DNA from: an uncultured Christensenella sp.
Lineage (GTDB): Bacteria; Bacillota; Clostridia; Christensenellales; Borkfalkiaceae
Length of the DNA stretch: 34,653 bases
Assembly (NCBI GenBank): GCA_910586035.1
Contig: CAJUHT010000021.1
Location: forward strand, 1-34,653
Direction of reading: 5' to 3'
Shown here in pieces: positions 1 to 9,774 of this stretch; positions within the stretch are counted from its first letter, which is position 1, and each line of letters starts with the position of its first letter. The position numbers and the translations under genes were made by a program. Below the pieces are notes generated by a model. It was not told the origin of the DNA. It saw only the letters and a program-made list of their open reading frames with translations, and did not search any database.

Positions 1-3000
1 GGTTCAGGCTCGGGCTCAGGTTCGGTCTCAGGCTCGGGTTCGGGCTCGGGCTCAGGCTCGGGTTCGGGCTCGGGTTCGGGTACGGGCTCGGGTTCGGGTT
101 CGGGCTCGGGTTCGGGCTCGGGCTCGGGCTCGGGTTCAGGCTCGGGTTCGGGCTCTTCTTCAACCACCTCTTCCGCCGTCTCGGTAATGGCAAGCGTCTG
201 CATAGACTCGTCGTCCAAATCAATAACTCTGCCATTTTGCTCGGGCTTTTCATCCTGCTTAGCAGATTCATTTTGCAAATTATAAATATTGGTAACGTTA
301 ATAATGTTTGTAACTTGCTGTTCTTTCTGTTCATGCTGTTCGGAAATCTGTTCAGCTTTGTTACTCTTCTTTTTCCCAACGGCAAAATAGATAATGTTGG
401 CAACAAGAAGCACAAGCGCAAGACAAGACAAGCCGATTACGCCGTATAATTGCCCCGCAGGGTACGCCGCCGCTAAAAACAGCGGCGCAACAGACGCTAA
501 TTTTTCCCCGCCTGACTTTTTTTCTCCTTCGCCTTTCTTTGCGTCGTCACCCGAATTGTCGGGAGTGTTGTCGGGCGAAGTTCCGCTTTTGCTATTCTTC
601 TTTTTTCTGCTTATAACCTGCGCAACCAAGGCAACAGCGAGCAATCCGCTCACAACACCGAGCGCAATTATGTAAACGACCAGAGTTGAAGCTTCCTTAA
701 CAAATATGAATTCACTGAGCGTATCCGATACAATAATAGCGTAGCCGTCTTTTATCGTAAACTGCACTTCCTGCGCCTTTCCGTCGACCATCTGATAAAT
801 CTTAAATCCGTTATCCGAAAGGGTTTCGGGAATGAGAAGTTTTATTATTACGTCTGACGTCGGCTGAACAATTTCGTCGCCGCGTTTAAGTATGACCTCA
901 TAAATAACTTCTATATTGTCGGAATTTACCGCAGAGGAATATTTGGCATAATCTTTCTCGTCAAGAATGTTAACGTAGATCTTCAAGTCGGGGTCAAAAC
1001 CGTTTTCGGAAGAAATATCAACCTCGTCACCTTTACTGCCATCTCCCGTTATCGTTATATCAATCTGAGAAGATTTAATCGTCAACGTTGCATAAATAGT
1101 CCTTGTAGTCTCTTCGTGATTTTCGTCCCCGGCGCAGGTAATTACCGCATAAACCTTATAAATACCCGCATTTGTCTGCCTGTTGTAACCGCTTGCAATG
1201 CTTCCGTCTTCATTCCTGTAAACAATAGTAGCGCCTTCGGGCATTGTACCGTAAACCGCTATACTGCGCTCCTCGCCGTTGAACAAAAACGACGCGTCGT
1301 CCATCTTAATTCCGCTGAGGTCATAGCTTGCCTTAGCTATAACAATCGTAGCCTTTATAGTATCGGAAACAGTATATTTATAGTTGTCGCTTCCCTCACA
1401 GATGAACACGACTGATACAGTATACGTACCGGCGTTAACGCATTCCGCAACGGTTGAGCCGTCCTTAGTATAAGTTGTTTCAACCTGAACATAATCGGGC
1501 AAACCGCTTACATTATTAAGATTGGCTGAATGCTCCCTCCCGTCGTAAACGAAGTTAAATTGACTCTGAACAAAGCCCATATCACTGAAATCGTAGTTCG
1601 CTTTGTTGATTTTGAGCGTAGCCGTTCTTGAAATTGTTGCCGCCGAATAATTTTCATTTCCCGCAAACGTTATCAGAGCATAAATTACATACGTTCCCGC
1701 ATTTTTCTGACTGTTATAACCCAACGTATCTTCCGCATAGCCGCCAACCAACGCTCTGTAATATTTAACCGTGAACAATCCGTTATCGGGAATACCCGCA
1801 ACGTTGAGCTCATAATACGACGCGTTGAAAGTCTGTTCATCATTGCTGAAAGTAATTCTGCTGAAATCGTAGTCCGCCTTGTTGATTTTAAGTGTAACCT
1901 CAAATGCCTTAGTTGTAGTTAAGTAGTTTGAACCTGCGGGCGCGTTATAACGCAACACTGCAACTATTTCGTACGTACCTGCGTTGGTTTGTCTGTTATA
2001 ATTATCAACCGCCGGGTCATAGCCGTCAAGCTTGCCCGAATCCGCCTTGTAATAGCCGACAATTTCAACGTCCTCGGGGAGCTCGCCGAACTCAACGGCA
2101 AATTCGTCTCCTGTATAAGTTACTTCCTTGCCCGTCAGCGTTATTCCGTTAAAGGCGTATTTAACTGCTTTTATAACAATAGTAGTTGTAACCGTCGCCG
2201 TCGTTGCGTTATGGTTTTCGTCCGCAGCCTTGGTCACGGTTGCCGTCAACGTGTAAGTTCCCGCGTCAACAGGCTTACCTTCGATAGCCACACCGTTCTT
2301 TGAATATGCGTAAACAACTCTGACGCCCGAAAGCAAATTCGACGAAAGCGTAACCTCGTGCGCGTTGCCGTTATAGTCGAATTCGTACTGTTCTTTGGCG
2401 AAAGTAATGTCTGACAGATTGTGCGCAGCCTTTTTAATAATAAGTTTAGCGGTCCTCTCCGCAATGGCTTCGTGGTTGCTATCACCCACAAATACGGCGT
2501 AAACCACGTAACCCTCTTCATTGGCGTTCGTGTGAGCGTTATAATCGCTACTTGTCTTATCTGCGTTCCAGTAACTAACCGTTACGCCTTCGGGAAGCCC
2601 CGAAACCTCGATAGTAAACTCTTCACCCGTATAAGTCTTTGCAACGTCCTCGAATTTCAGATTTGTAATGTCATAGCTTGCTTTTTCAATAGTAATTGCC
2701 GTCTCTCTTCTGCCGCTCTCGCCCGTACTATCGACAAGCTCGTAATTTGCAGTATCTTTTAAAGTTATAGTTGCGACAACCTTATATTCGCCTGCATTTA
2801 TGACTGTATTGACGTTACTGTCGTCCTTAGTAACAGCATAAGCTACGGTAACAAGGTCTTTAACGGCGTCGTAGCCGTTCAACGTAGCCTTGTCAAGAAT
2901 ATCGTCTATTTTATCGTTGCCGTCATACACGGCGTTGTAATTGCAGGACAGCCCGGCGCCGCTTACGTTTACCTCCGCTTTTGTTATTTTTACATTAAAG

Positions 3001-6000
3001 TAATATTCATCACTTGCGCCGTAAATATCATAGTTTTTGACGCTGAGACGGTAGTACACCTTGTAATCACCCGCGTTGCGGGGAATGATTCTTGTAGAAG
3101 CGGTATCCATATCATTCTTAGTCAGATAAGTGGACTCGCCCCAACGAGCTAATCTGAATGAAATTTCAGCCGTATAATAGCTGTCGTAAATTTCTTGATT
3201 CCAGATGCCCGTTCTTGCAACTTCGTCTGAATTGCTGAACGGATACGTGCCTTCGGAAAGCTCATACAGATGCAAATCCCCATCGTACACGGGCGTATAT
3301 GTTTGCCCTTTGATTTTATCGTCAATAGAGCTGAGTTGCGCATTACCAACCGTAAAGGTGAACGTGCGCTGGAACGCCTGATAGGTTACGCCAATGTCGT
3401 CTCCGCCATTGGACGTATAGCTTGCAACCGATACCCGAAGCGCGTATTCGCCTGCGGGCATAGACTTGTTGATGTAGTTTGCAAATTCCGAACGTCTAAA
3501 CTGCCCTCCGATTTGCTTATCAGCCTGAATAGTATTACCCGAATAAAGAGTAAACGTAATCAAATCGTCAGCCGAGCCGTGTTCAAGCGACGGCGCTTTT
3601 GCCGCGCACACCCCGCCGAACGTCCAGCCGCTGATACCGCCGTACTCCGTTGTACTGTCTTCGGGGTCAAGCAAGCCGTTGTTTATGTCTACAATGTACC
3701 ACGTCTTGGTTATAATCGCCTGATTGCCGTCTTGCAATATTTCTATAACCATATTGCGACCCGCTTCAAGCGTTGTAGAGCTGACGTACTTATAGTTTCC
3801 TTTTGCGGCTTCGGTAAGCGTTATAGTTGCCGTTGCCGTATACTTACCGACATCCGTTCTCGTACAACCCTCGTAAACCACGGAAGCGCGGTCAACATCA
3901 GTGTTAAAAATCTTAGGAATAGCGCCATTATTAAGAACTATTGTCAGCGAAGTATTTCTGTATCTAACTATTGAACGGATCAACTCCCCACTCCCTTCAA
4001 GGGTCAGAGAAGAATCAGTCTGCCGTTCGTTAAAATAATAGTACTTGCCGCTTGCGTCTTTGTAAACCCAACCGGTAAGGAGGTTACTTCCGTATTGATC
4101 AAGCGTCCAGTAATAGTTGTCTGCAAGATCGATTTCACAGGGCTTCACGGTTATGTTTACCGTCTTTCCCTCCGCGCCTGTAAGCGTGTAATTCTCATCT
4201 TTCAATTCGAATTTGAGCGTTGCGGTGTAGCTGCCGGCATTGATAATTTGGTCTTTGCTGAATACAATTTCCACGCTTACTATCTTCTCGTCGTAATTGC
4301 CTGTAACGACAATATCACTCGTATGGTCGGCATTGATAAATTCAAACTCGTACTCGGTCTTGTCGAAATTAACGCCGTCTACGCTATAATTTTTACGCGA
4401 AATAGTTATAGTAGCCGTAACATTGTTAGACGTATCGTTATGGTTAACGTCGCCCGCTTTTGTAATTGTAGCAGTTACGGTATAAGTACCGGCGTCGGTC
4501 ACGGAGCTTACAGGACTGCCGTCTTTGGTATACTCATAAGTAACGGTAACTCCGTTTTCGTTTTCAAGCTTTACGTTGTGCACCACATTGGGTTCATAAG
4601 TAAAAGTGTATTCTGTTTGTTCGAAACCGTATGCGCCGAGATCCCAATCCACCTTATTGATTACGATTGTCGCGCTCATCGTTTCAGCGGGATAATAATC
4701 ATTATAATTGCCGATGCAAGTAAGCGTAGCAGTTACAGTGTATGTACCCGCGTCAGTGGGAACTTTACCTGCGTCAAGCGGCGCACCGTCCTTTATATAG
4801 GTATAAGTTACTTCTGCATAAGAAGGCACACCGCTGATTACTACCGTATGGGATTTGCCGTTATAATCAAACTCGTACTCGGTCTTCTCAAAATCCAATC
4901 CCGAGAAATCGGGTTCAATTGTAAACGTTGCGCTGTATTTTCCTTCGCCTTCAAGCGAATAAGGGTCATAGTAATTTACGCTGTTCGAACGTATATACGC
5001 ATACACAGTGTAGACGCCGACGTTTTGCTGTTGGTTATAGCCGAACTGATCTTTGCTGTCATATGTAGATTTTGCGGAATAAACAACTTCGGCTTTTATA
5101 CCGTCAAGCCCCGTAGGGAGCTCGCCCGTTACGGTAATGCTGTGCGTTTGTCCGTCATACTCGATTGTGTAATCTGCAAACGATATACCGCTCAAATCAT
5201 ATTTTGCTTTGTCAATAGTAATTGTCTTTTCTCTTACAACTTGAACAGCGCCCGTACCTCCGTCGCTAAGGCTGTAATTTTTGGCGTCTTGCAGGGTAAT
5301 TGTAGCCTTTACGGTATACGTACCCGCATTGATAACGGAGTTTACAGGACTGCCGTCCTTGCCTGATATGCCGTAAACCACGCTGATTTTGCTGCTCAGG
5401 TTACCGCCAAGCGCAATCGTCAAATCACTAATAATTGTGTCGTAATAGTTGATATTGTTATAAGTCTTTGTATACGCGGCGTCGGTAAACTTAACGTTCG
5501 TCACGTCTACTTCTTGCTTTGTGATTTCAACAAGGAAATAGTAATCGTCATAACCCAAAGAGCCGTACGTTGCATAGTTTTTCGCATTAAGCTGATAGTA
5601 AACTTTATAACCGTAAACGTTCACGCCGTCGTGCGTAAAAGTCTTATCGGTTTCAACAACGTCGGGTTTACTTCCTGACGCAAGATTACCCATTTCATCT
5701 TCCGTGAGGAAGTTGTGCGTATTGCCCCAACGCTCCAACCGATAGGTTATTGCAGCCGCCGTGTCATAAAGCTCATTGTAGTCCTCGTTCGCCCAAATTC
5801 CTACCCTTGTCGTTGCAATCGTTGCGGAAGGAGCCGCGTTGCTATGCAAATGCATTGCGCCGTCATAGGTATACGAATAAAGCTCTCCCTTTATTGCGTC
5901 GGATACGTTCATTTCAGCCGTTTTAACAGTGAACGTAAACGTGCGGCTGAAGCTTTGCGCCGTTATACCGTCGTCAGAAGTATATGCGCCGACATGCACA

Positions 6001-8546
6001 ACCAATGAGTAAGAATTGGCGGGCATAGAATTGTTGATATATGTACCAAAATCACCGTAGACAATTTGCTTAGCGATTTCTGTCGCGTCGTTACCCGTTC
6101 CGAAATACAGGTCAAACGTAATCAACTCAGTTCCGCCCACTTCAAGCTTGGGAGCTTTTGCCGTGCACTCCCCTCCGAACGTCCAACCGCTGATACCGCC
6201 GTACTCCGTTGTACTGTCTTCGGGGTCAACCAAGCCGTTACTGATTTGCGCGATATACCACTTCTTGGTTATGGTTGCTGATTTACCGCCGTCAGCAACG
6301 TTTATCGTCATTCCACGGTCAGTGTAATCGGTTTCACTTGCTCTGTAAACGTAGTTAACCGTATCATTAAGGCTTATTGCCGCCTTTGCGGTGTATTCAC
6401 CCATATCGCTGGCGGTATTATTAGTATACTTTACAGCCGCACGCGGATTGGAAGTCCCTGCTATGGTTGGAATATTTCCGCCGTTGAGCCGTATAGTAAC
6501 TACTGTATTTCTGTATCTTACGATAGACCACTTGACGTTATCTGCTACAAGGGTCAATCCCGTCGTATCTACCGCTTGTTCGAAGTATAAGTAGTTATTA
6601 TCCGCGTCCTTATAAACGTAACCGTCGCGTAAATCGCTCGAATTATCATTATCTGTAAGACCGTTCAGCGTCCAGTAATAATCCTTTGACAGATCAATTT
6701 CTATCGGCTTTACCGTCAGAGTGAATTCATTGTTTGCAAATTCGTAGTCGCTATCAGAGTCGAGCCGGAAAGTATATGTGCCCGAGTCTTTTATACTCGA
6801 AGCATTACCTCCACTGTAAGTCATCTGAACCCTGTTATCGAGCGCAGTTAATGAACAAACGCCATTATCCGCAGAGCTGTCATTCTCCGCGGCGATATAG
6901 GTAAGCGTAATCAGATTCCTGTCGCCTGTGCCGTTAAAATCTCTCTCAGCGGAAGTTGTAGTTTCCCCATTATATTGCCACGTTACCTCAGTCGACTTTT
7001 TAGCAACTTCTAACTCGAAAGTTTTACTATACTTCTCGCCGTTTTCGGAATATGTAACGGTCACTATCTGTGAGCCGGCGTGAAGATATGAACTTTCAGC
7101 CGGATACGAAATCGTATAGTTGTCAGTCAACTCTTTACTGCCGTCCGAAAATACTTTATTAACGGTTATATCTTCTTTGGCAACCGAATCGAATGCGGTA
7201 TATGACTTTGTCGGCTCAGTTACTTCAATGTCCGTAATCGTTATATCCTGAGTAAAATGCGCAGTTATGGTTGTACCGCGCTGAGTTTTATTGTCATCCG
7301 TTGCTCCGACAATTTCCCAACTGCCGAAGTTGTACCTATTTTCTGTATCGGGAGTTGCTGTTACCTTGTTTCCGTTAATTGTGATAGTATTGCCTGATTT
7401 TTCAATCGGATAAGAGGCTGAAACAGATAAATAAGATTTATCGACCGATCCGCCTCTATCCGCGACAAAATATACATTATAGGTGGCGGTAGAGCTTGTA
7501 TCTATAGAAACCTCACCGTTCTCCAATTTAAAGGCGTACCCCGCGTCGGAAATGAAGTAATCGTTGATATCTCCTTCACCGCCTTGATAATTCTGCAAAA
7601 AGGATGGACTAGTCTGTATCGAGCCTGTGCTGTTGTACGCAATGCCAATTGAAGCGGCAGGCGTCAAAGAGTCGTACACTTCAATTTTATTATTATTAAA
7701 GACGTATACGTTGTTGAGTTCGTTCCCGCCTTTGTTTGTATTATTGGCTACTACGGGGCTACCGGCAAAACCGACGACGCCTGAAGCACCTGTGGAAAGA
7801 CCGCCGCCGTAAGTGGCGCTGTTATATTCGATTCTTGCTGTTCCCTCAATAAAGACGTAGCCGTCGCGAGAGAAAAGACCGCCGCCGTATTCAGCCGTGT
7901 TATCCGCAAGCGTACCGCCGTCCATTACAAGAACGCAGGACTTATTATCGACGTAAATTGCGCCGCCGCAAACTTGCTCATTATAGAAGTTACCCGGAGC
8001 ATTGGTTACCTCATAACCCTTGCCGCCAGTAATCACGCCGCCCTGAATTGTAACGTCTTTATCATTTATTTTAATTGTGTTGACTGCGTTGGGATTGCTG
8101 TCTGTAATATACAGTCCGCCATTGTTATTTTTGTCAACAATTGCAAATACCGAACCTGTTGACGCCGTGTATGTAATCACGTGTCCGTTCAGGTCAAGCT
8201 TTACATAGTTACCGTTCAACGTTCTTGTCGTGGACGTTGCGGGTATTTCGATATCTCCCTCTAATTTTATGTAGCTGCTTTTTCCCGTGCCGGTTGTTGC
8301 AGTCCTCCACGCGCTATCGAAATCAGTATAATTTTTAGGCGTATTATTCGGAGACGAATCGGCGGACCACTTGCCTACCAAAGTGCTTCTCGCGTCCGTA
8401 TCAATTGCGTTTGCAATTTTAGGCGTTACGAACGATAAACTGAAAATCAGCGTACAAATCAACACCACTATCAGCGCAACAATTGCGTAAAGCTTTTTGT
8501 TGCGCAAAATGTTGCCTACCGCAAAGCCTTTGAAAGTTGTTTTCAT
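1..8546 (-). CDS. Giant MBG/Ig-repeat surface protein, C-terminus cut by window edge
   Basis: The reading frame stays open for about 2,848 codons from ATG at 8546 to the left edge, so the true C-terminus is missing. A GGGGGAT ribosome site precedes the ATG. Residues 1-48 form a signal or anchor segment (basic start, then hydrophobic run, then AxA-like site). Residues about 80-290 contain Gly-rich GGAIY/GGGLF turns typical of a pectin-lyase-like beta-helix. An InlB-like/Ig-like stretch follows at about 350-520. Most of the rest is MBG-type beta repeats ('NAGTYTVTATI', 'YDLSGI' signatures). Two large blocks are duplicated, one beginning near residue 615 and one near 1470. Hydrophobic segments lie at about 2619-2645 and 2680-2722, each followed by Lys-rich stop-transfer sequence. 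A (Pro-Glu)n tail starts near residue 2799. The repeat families and likely surface location are established for such proteins. The ligand is unknown, and an adhesin role is inference. Confidence 0.85.
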   Translation of the reverse strand, partial: MKTTFKGFAVGNILRNKKLYAIVALIVVLICTLIFSLSFVTPKIANAIDTDARSTLVGKWSADSSPNNTPKNYTDFDSAWRTATTGTGKSSYIKLEGDIEIPATSTTRTLNGNYVKLDLNGHVITYTASTGSVFAIVDKNNNGGLYITDSNPNAVNTIKINDKDVTIQGGVITGGKGYEVTNAPGNFYNEQVCGGAIYVDNKSCVLVMDGGTLADNTAEYGGGLFSRDGYVFIEGTARIEYNSATYGGGLSTGASGVVGFAGSPVVANNTNKGGNELNNVYVFNNNKIEVYDSLTPAASIGIAYNSTGSIQTSPSFLQNYQGGEGDINDYFISDAGYAFKLENGEVSIDTSSTATYNVYFVADRGGSVDKSYLSVSASYPIEKSGNTITINGNKVTATPDTENRYNFGSWEIVGATDDNKTQRGTTITAHFTQDITITDIEVTEPTKSYTAFDSVAKEDITVNKVFSDGSKELTDNYTISYPAESSYLHAGSQIVTVTYSENGEKYSKTFELEVAKKSTEVTWQYNGETTTSAERDFNGTGDRNLITLTYIAAENDSSADNGVCSLTALDNRVQMTYSGGNASSIKDSGTYTFRLDSDSDYEFANNEFTLTVKPIEIDLSKDYYWTLNGLTDNDNSSDLRDGYVYKDADNNYLYFEQAVDTTGLTLVADNVKWSIVRYRNTVVTIRLNGGNIPTIAGTSNPRAAVKYTNNTASDMGEYTAKAAISLNDTVNYVYRASETDYTDRGMTINVADGGKSATITKKWYIAQISNGLVDPEDSTTEYGGISGWTFGGECTAKAPKLEVGGTELITFDLYFGTGNDATEIAKQIVYGDFGTYINNSMPANSYSLVVHVGAYTSDDGITAQSFSRTFTFTVKTAEMNVSDAIKGELYSYTYDGAMHLHSNAAPSATIATTRVGIWANEDYNELYDTAAAITYRLERWGNTHNFLTEDEMGNLASGSKPDVVETDKTFTHDGVNVYGYKVYYQLNAKNYATYGSLGYDDYYFLVEITKQEVDVTNVKFTDAAYTKTYNNINYYDTIISDLTIALGGNLSSKISVVYGISGKDGSPVNSVINAGTYTVKATITLQDAKNYSLSDGGTGAVQVVREKTITIDKAKYDLSGISFADYTIEYDGQTHSITVTGELPTGLDGIKAEVVYSAKSTYDSKDQFGYNQQQNVGVYTVYAYIRSNSVNYYDPYSLEGEGKYSATFTIEPDFSGLDFEKTEYEFDYNGKSHTVVISGVPSYAEVTYTYIKDGAPLDAGKVPTDAGTYTVTATLTCIGNYNDYYPAETMSATIVINKVDWDLGAYGFEQTEYTFTYEPNVVHNVKLENENGVTVTYEYTKDGSPVSSVTDAGTYTVTATITKAGDVNHNDTSNNVTATITISRKNYSVDGVNFDKTEYEFEFINADHTSDIVVTGNYDEKIVSVEIVFSKDQIINAGSYTATLKFELKDENYTLTGAEGKTVNITVKPCEIDLADNYYWTLDQYGSNLLTGWVYKDASGKYYYFNERQTDSSLTLEGSGELIRSIVRYRNTSLTIVLNNGAIPKIFNTDVDRASVVYEGCTRTDVGKYTATATITLTEAAKGNYKYVSSTTLEAGRNMVIEILQDGNQAIITKTWYIVDINNGLLDPEDSTTEYGGISGWTFGGVCAAKAPSLEHGSADDLITFTLYSGNTIQADKQIGGQFRRSEFANYINKSMPAGEYALRVSVASYTSNGGDDIGVTYQAFQRTFTFTVGNAQLSSIDDKIKGQTYTPVYDGDLHLYELSEGTYPFSNSDEVARTGIWNQEIYDSYYTAEISFRLARWGESTYLTKNDMDTASTRIIPRNAGDYKVYYRLSVKNYDIYGASDEYYFNVKITKAEVNVSGAGLSCNYNAVYDGNDKIDDILDKATLNGYDAVKDLVTVAYAVTKDDSNVNTVINAGEYKVVATITLKDTANYELVDSTGESGRRETAITIEKASYDITNLKFEDVAKTYTGEEFTIEVSGLPEGVTVSYWNADKTSSDYNAHTNANEEGYVVYAVFVGDSNHEAIAERTAKLIIKKAAHNLSDITFAKEQYEFDYNGNAHEVTLSSNLLSGVRVVYAYSKNGVAIEGKPVDAGTYTLTATVTKAADENHNATTATVTTTIVIKAVKYAFNGITLTGKEVTYTGDEFAVEFGELPEDVEIVGYYKADSGKLDGYDPAVDNYNRQTNAGTYEIVAVLRYNAPAGSNYLTTTKAFEVTLKINKADYDFSRITFSNDEQTFNASYYELNVAGIPDNGLFTVKYYRALVGGYAEDTLGYNSQKNAGTYVIYALITFAGNENYSAATISRTATLKINKANYDFSDMGFVQSQFNFVYDGREHSANLNNVSGLPDYVQVETTYTKDGSTVAECVNAGTYTVSVVFICEGSDNYKYTVSDTIKATIVIAKASYDLSGIKMDDASFLFNGEERSIAVYGTMPEGATIVYRNEDGSIASGYNRQTNAGIYKVYAVITCAGDENHEETTRTIYATLTIKSSQIDITITGDGSKGDEVDISSENGFDPDLKIYVNILDEKDYAKYSSAVNSDNIEVIYEVILKRGDEIVQPTSDVIIKLLIPETLSDNGFKIYQMVDGKAQEVQFTIKDGYAIIVSDTLSEFIFVKEASTLVVYIIALGVVSGLLAVALVAQVISRKKKNSKSGTSPDNTPDNSGDDAKKGEGEKKSGGEKLASVAPLFLAAAYPAGQLYGVIGLSCLALVLLVANIIYFAVGKKKSNKAEQISEQHEQKEQQVTNIINVTNIYNLQNESAKQDEKPEQNGRVIDLDDESMQTLAITETAEEVVEEEPEPEPEPEPEPEPEPEPEPEPEPVPEPEPEPEPEPEPEPEPETEPEPEPE
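3..152 (-). repeat. Hexanucleotide low-complexity tract encoding (Pro-Glu)n
   Basis: A period-6 tract of ggctcg/ggttcg variants is read on the minus strand as alternating Pro and Glu, with single Val and Thr interruptions. It is inside the giant surface-protein gene and continues to the window edge. The synonymous variation between units suggests selection on the protein rather than only recent slippage. Confidence 0.9.
3628..3670 (-). repeat. Copy B of an internal duplication, conserved core
   Basis: This 43-base segment is repeated identically at 6187-6229, 2,559 bases away and in the same frame (853 codons). It encodes the acidic 'DPEDSTTEYGGISGW' stretch. The flanking hundreds of codons are recognisably paralogous but diverged, so this is the best conserved core of a large in-frame duplication. 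Confidence 0.85.
6187..6229 (-). repeat. Copy A of the internal duplication, conserved core
   Basis: This is the partner of 3628-3670. In both copies the core follows a 'YYWTL...GWVYKD' or 'GYVYKD' region and precedes a 'FTFTV' strand and a 'RWG' block, so the whole module of roughly 850 residues was duplicated in order. Confidence 0.85.
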
Positions 8547-8676
8547 TTTCCTATCCCCCCAAAAAAAGTAACAACATAATGATACAAGGCATTTCGTTTA
8601 ACACCTTATATCACAATATTTTTATTACACATTTATTATTCAAAAATTTTTGGCTCTACTTAACTGATAAAACGTA

Positions 8677-8727
8677 TTGCTTGCGTTGTCCCAACGCAAG
8701 CAAGGGATATCCCTTGCGTTTTTTTAT
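8677..8727. other. Two overlapping inverted repeats upstream of the surface-protein gene
   Basis: A perfect 12-base inverted repeat with a 3-base loop occupies 8677-8703. A second perfect palindromic hairpin (gcaaggg-atat-cccttgc) lies at 8700-8717 and is followed by a T run to 8727. The right arm of the first can also pair with the right arm of the second (aacgcaag with cttgcgtt), so the folds are mutually exclusive. Read on plus it looks like a terminator. Read on minus it lies in the probable leader of the giant surface-protein mRNA. No plus-strand gene upstream explains a terminator here. Confidence 0.55.
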
Positions 8728-8732
8728 GTATG

Positions 8733-8762
8733 AATACACAAAGCCCGCTCGCAAGTTGTCAA
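8733..8762 (-). promoter_or_regulatory. Candidate promoter for the giant surface protein
   Basis: On the minus strand there is a perfect -35 TTGACA (8757-8762), then an 18-base spacer and a weak -10 TGTATT. It would give a leader of about 180 bases that includes the paired hairpins at 8677-8717. A TATAAT at 8791-8796 without a good -35 is an alternative. Confidence 0.4.
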
Positions 8763-8964
8763 TAAGTTACACAATATATACATATCTATCATTATACCGC
8801 ACAAACACATAAGATGCGTAACAGCGTCTATGCACAAAAAAATTAGTAAATCTCGACAATTTACTTATCATCTTTACGGTTTTCGGCAATGTTTTTACCC
8901 TACTTTAGTTAAGTATAACATATTTTTTTTAACTTTTCAACATTTTTTCGAAAAAAATTTCGAA

Positions 8965-9042
8965 AAAAATTTCAAAAAATCGAAAAAATTGAACACTCTA
9001 TTAAGTTTTGAACCGTATGAGTCCAAAATCAATAGAGTGTTC
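8965..9042 (-). terminator. Hairpin plus U-rich tract downstream of the IS3 remnant
   Basis: Perfect 12-base arms at 8991-9002 and 9031-9042 form a hairpin. On the minus strand it is followed by long T runs. It lies about 140 bases past the stop of the transposase remnant and is best read as its terminator. The large loop of 28 bases is not ideal. Confidence 0.5.
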
Positions 9043-9062
9043 TTTTATTTTTGTCAGTTTTA

Positions 9063-9082
9063 GCCCGTTTTACGGGCTTTTT
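9063..9082 (+). terminator. Small intrinsic terminator-like hairpin
   Basis: Arms gcccg (9063-9067) and cgggc (9073-9077) with a 5-base loop are followed directly by five T on the plus strand. No plus-strand gene precedes it, so it may be a leftover of a decayed unit. Confidence 0.45.
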
Positions 9083-9180
9083 CGTTTAAATTATACAAAT
9101 TCTAATTTGGACAGCTTTTCTTAAAAAGCGCAATTTTGCAACGTAAACCGCTGAAAAGTTATATCTGAACCCCTTATGTC

Positions 9181-9771
9181 TTATTGCTGTTCTATGGATG
9201 CATAATAATCTTGCTCTTTATTAAAAGTAGTTCTGTAAATGTTTTGATAATAAGGTCGCTTTTCATTGTAGAAAATAATGTATTCGTCAACCGATTTATG
9301 AAACTCATTTTCGGATTTGAATTTACGCCTATACAGCTCTTCCCTTTTCATAGATGAAAAGAAACTTTCCATTACCGAATTATCATAAGGAACATAAGGT
9401 CTTGAAAAGGACTGCTCTACATTCAGTTTTATTAAATACGTTTGAAACGTTTTACAGCAATAGTTTCCACCATTATCCGAGTGAAACATCAATCCGCTCT
9501 GCGGCTGTCTGTTTATGTATGCTGTTTTAAAAGTGCTTTTTGTTAATTGCGTGCTGTTCTTTATTCCGATTTTATAACCTACTACCGCTCTGGAATACAA
9601 ATCTAAAATTACGCAGATATAAAAATTCTTTTCTTTCAACCTGAACATCGTAATATCGCTTACCCATACTTGATTGGGCTTTAAAGGATTAAACTGCTGT
9701 TGCAACAAATTGCGGTTTCTCTTCTTCTCTTTATCGTAAAGACTCTTCGCTTCCTGCCGAATACTTTTAAT
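9181..9771 (-). pseudogene. IS3-family transposase OrfB, N-terminally truncated
   Basis: The frame holds an rve-type integrase core. The catalytic residues are visible as VSDIT, HSDNG and NSVMESFF, and the last Asp and the Glu are exactly 35 residues apart (DDE with a 35-residue gap). The 'KPNQVWVSDIT' and 'RPYVPYDNS' contexts are typical of IS3/IS150-type OrfB. Intact OrfB is about 280 residues with an N-terminal HTH_21 region. Here the frame is open only from a stop at 9772-9774, leaving about 196 codons with no ATG in the right place; a TTG at 9706-9708 gives 175 residues. No OrfA with helix-turn-helix is recognisable upstream. I read it as a decayed IS remnant: the catalytic triad is intact but the element is unlikely to move by itself. 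Confidence 0.85.
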
Positions 9772-9774
9772 TCA

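Noticed and set aside
1..152. Regular repeats as a possible CRISPR array or minisatellite
   Set aside because: Period is six bases without spacers, and the tract is in frame as Pro-Glu inside a long gene.
4095..5366. 423-codon plus-strand frame (and others at 3270-3974, 2421-2762)
   Set aside because: Antisense to the continuous 2,848-codon surface-protein frame on minus; the product has no recognisable domain and no ribosome site. Repetitive beta-repeat coding leaves long open antisense frames.
8537..9063. Plus-strand frames of 91 and 77 codons in the A+T-rich gap
   Set aside because: No ribosome sites, Phe/Lys/Tyr-rich random composition, and they run through hairpins and A/T runs.
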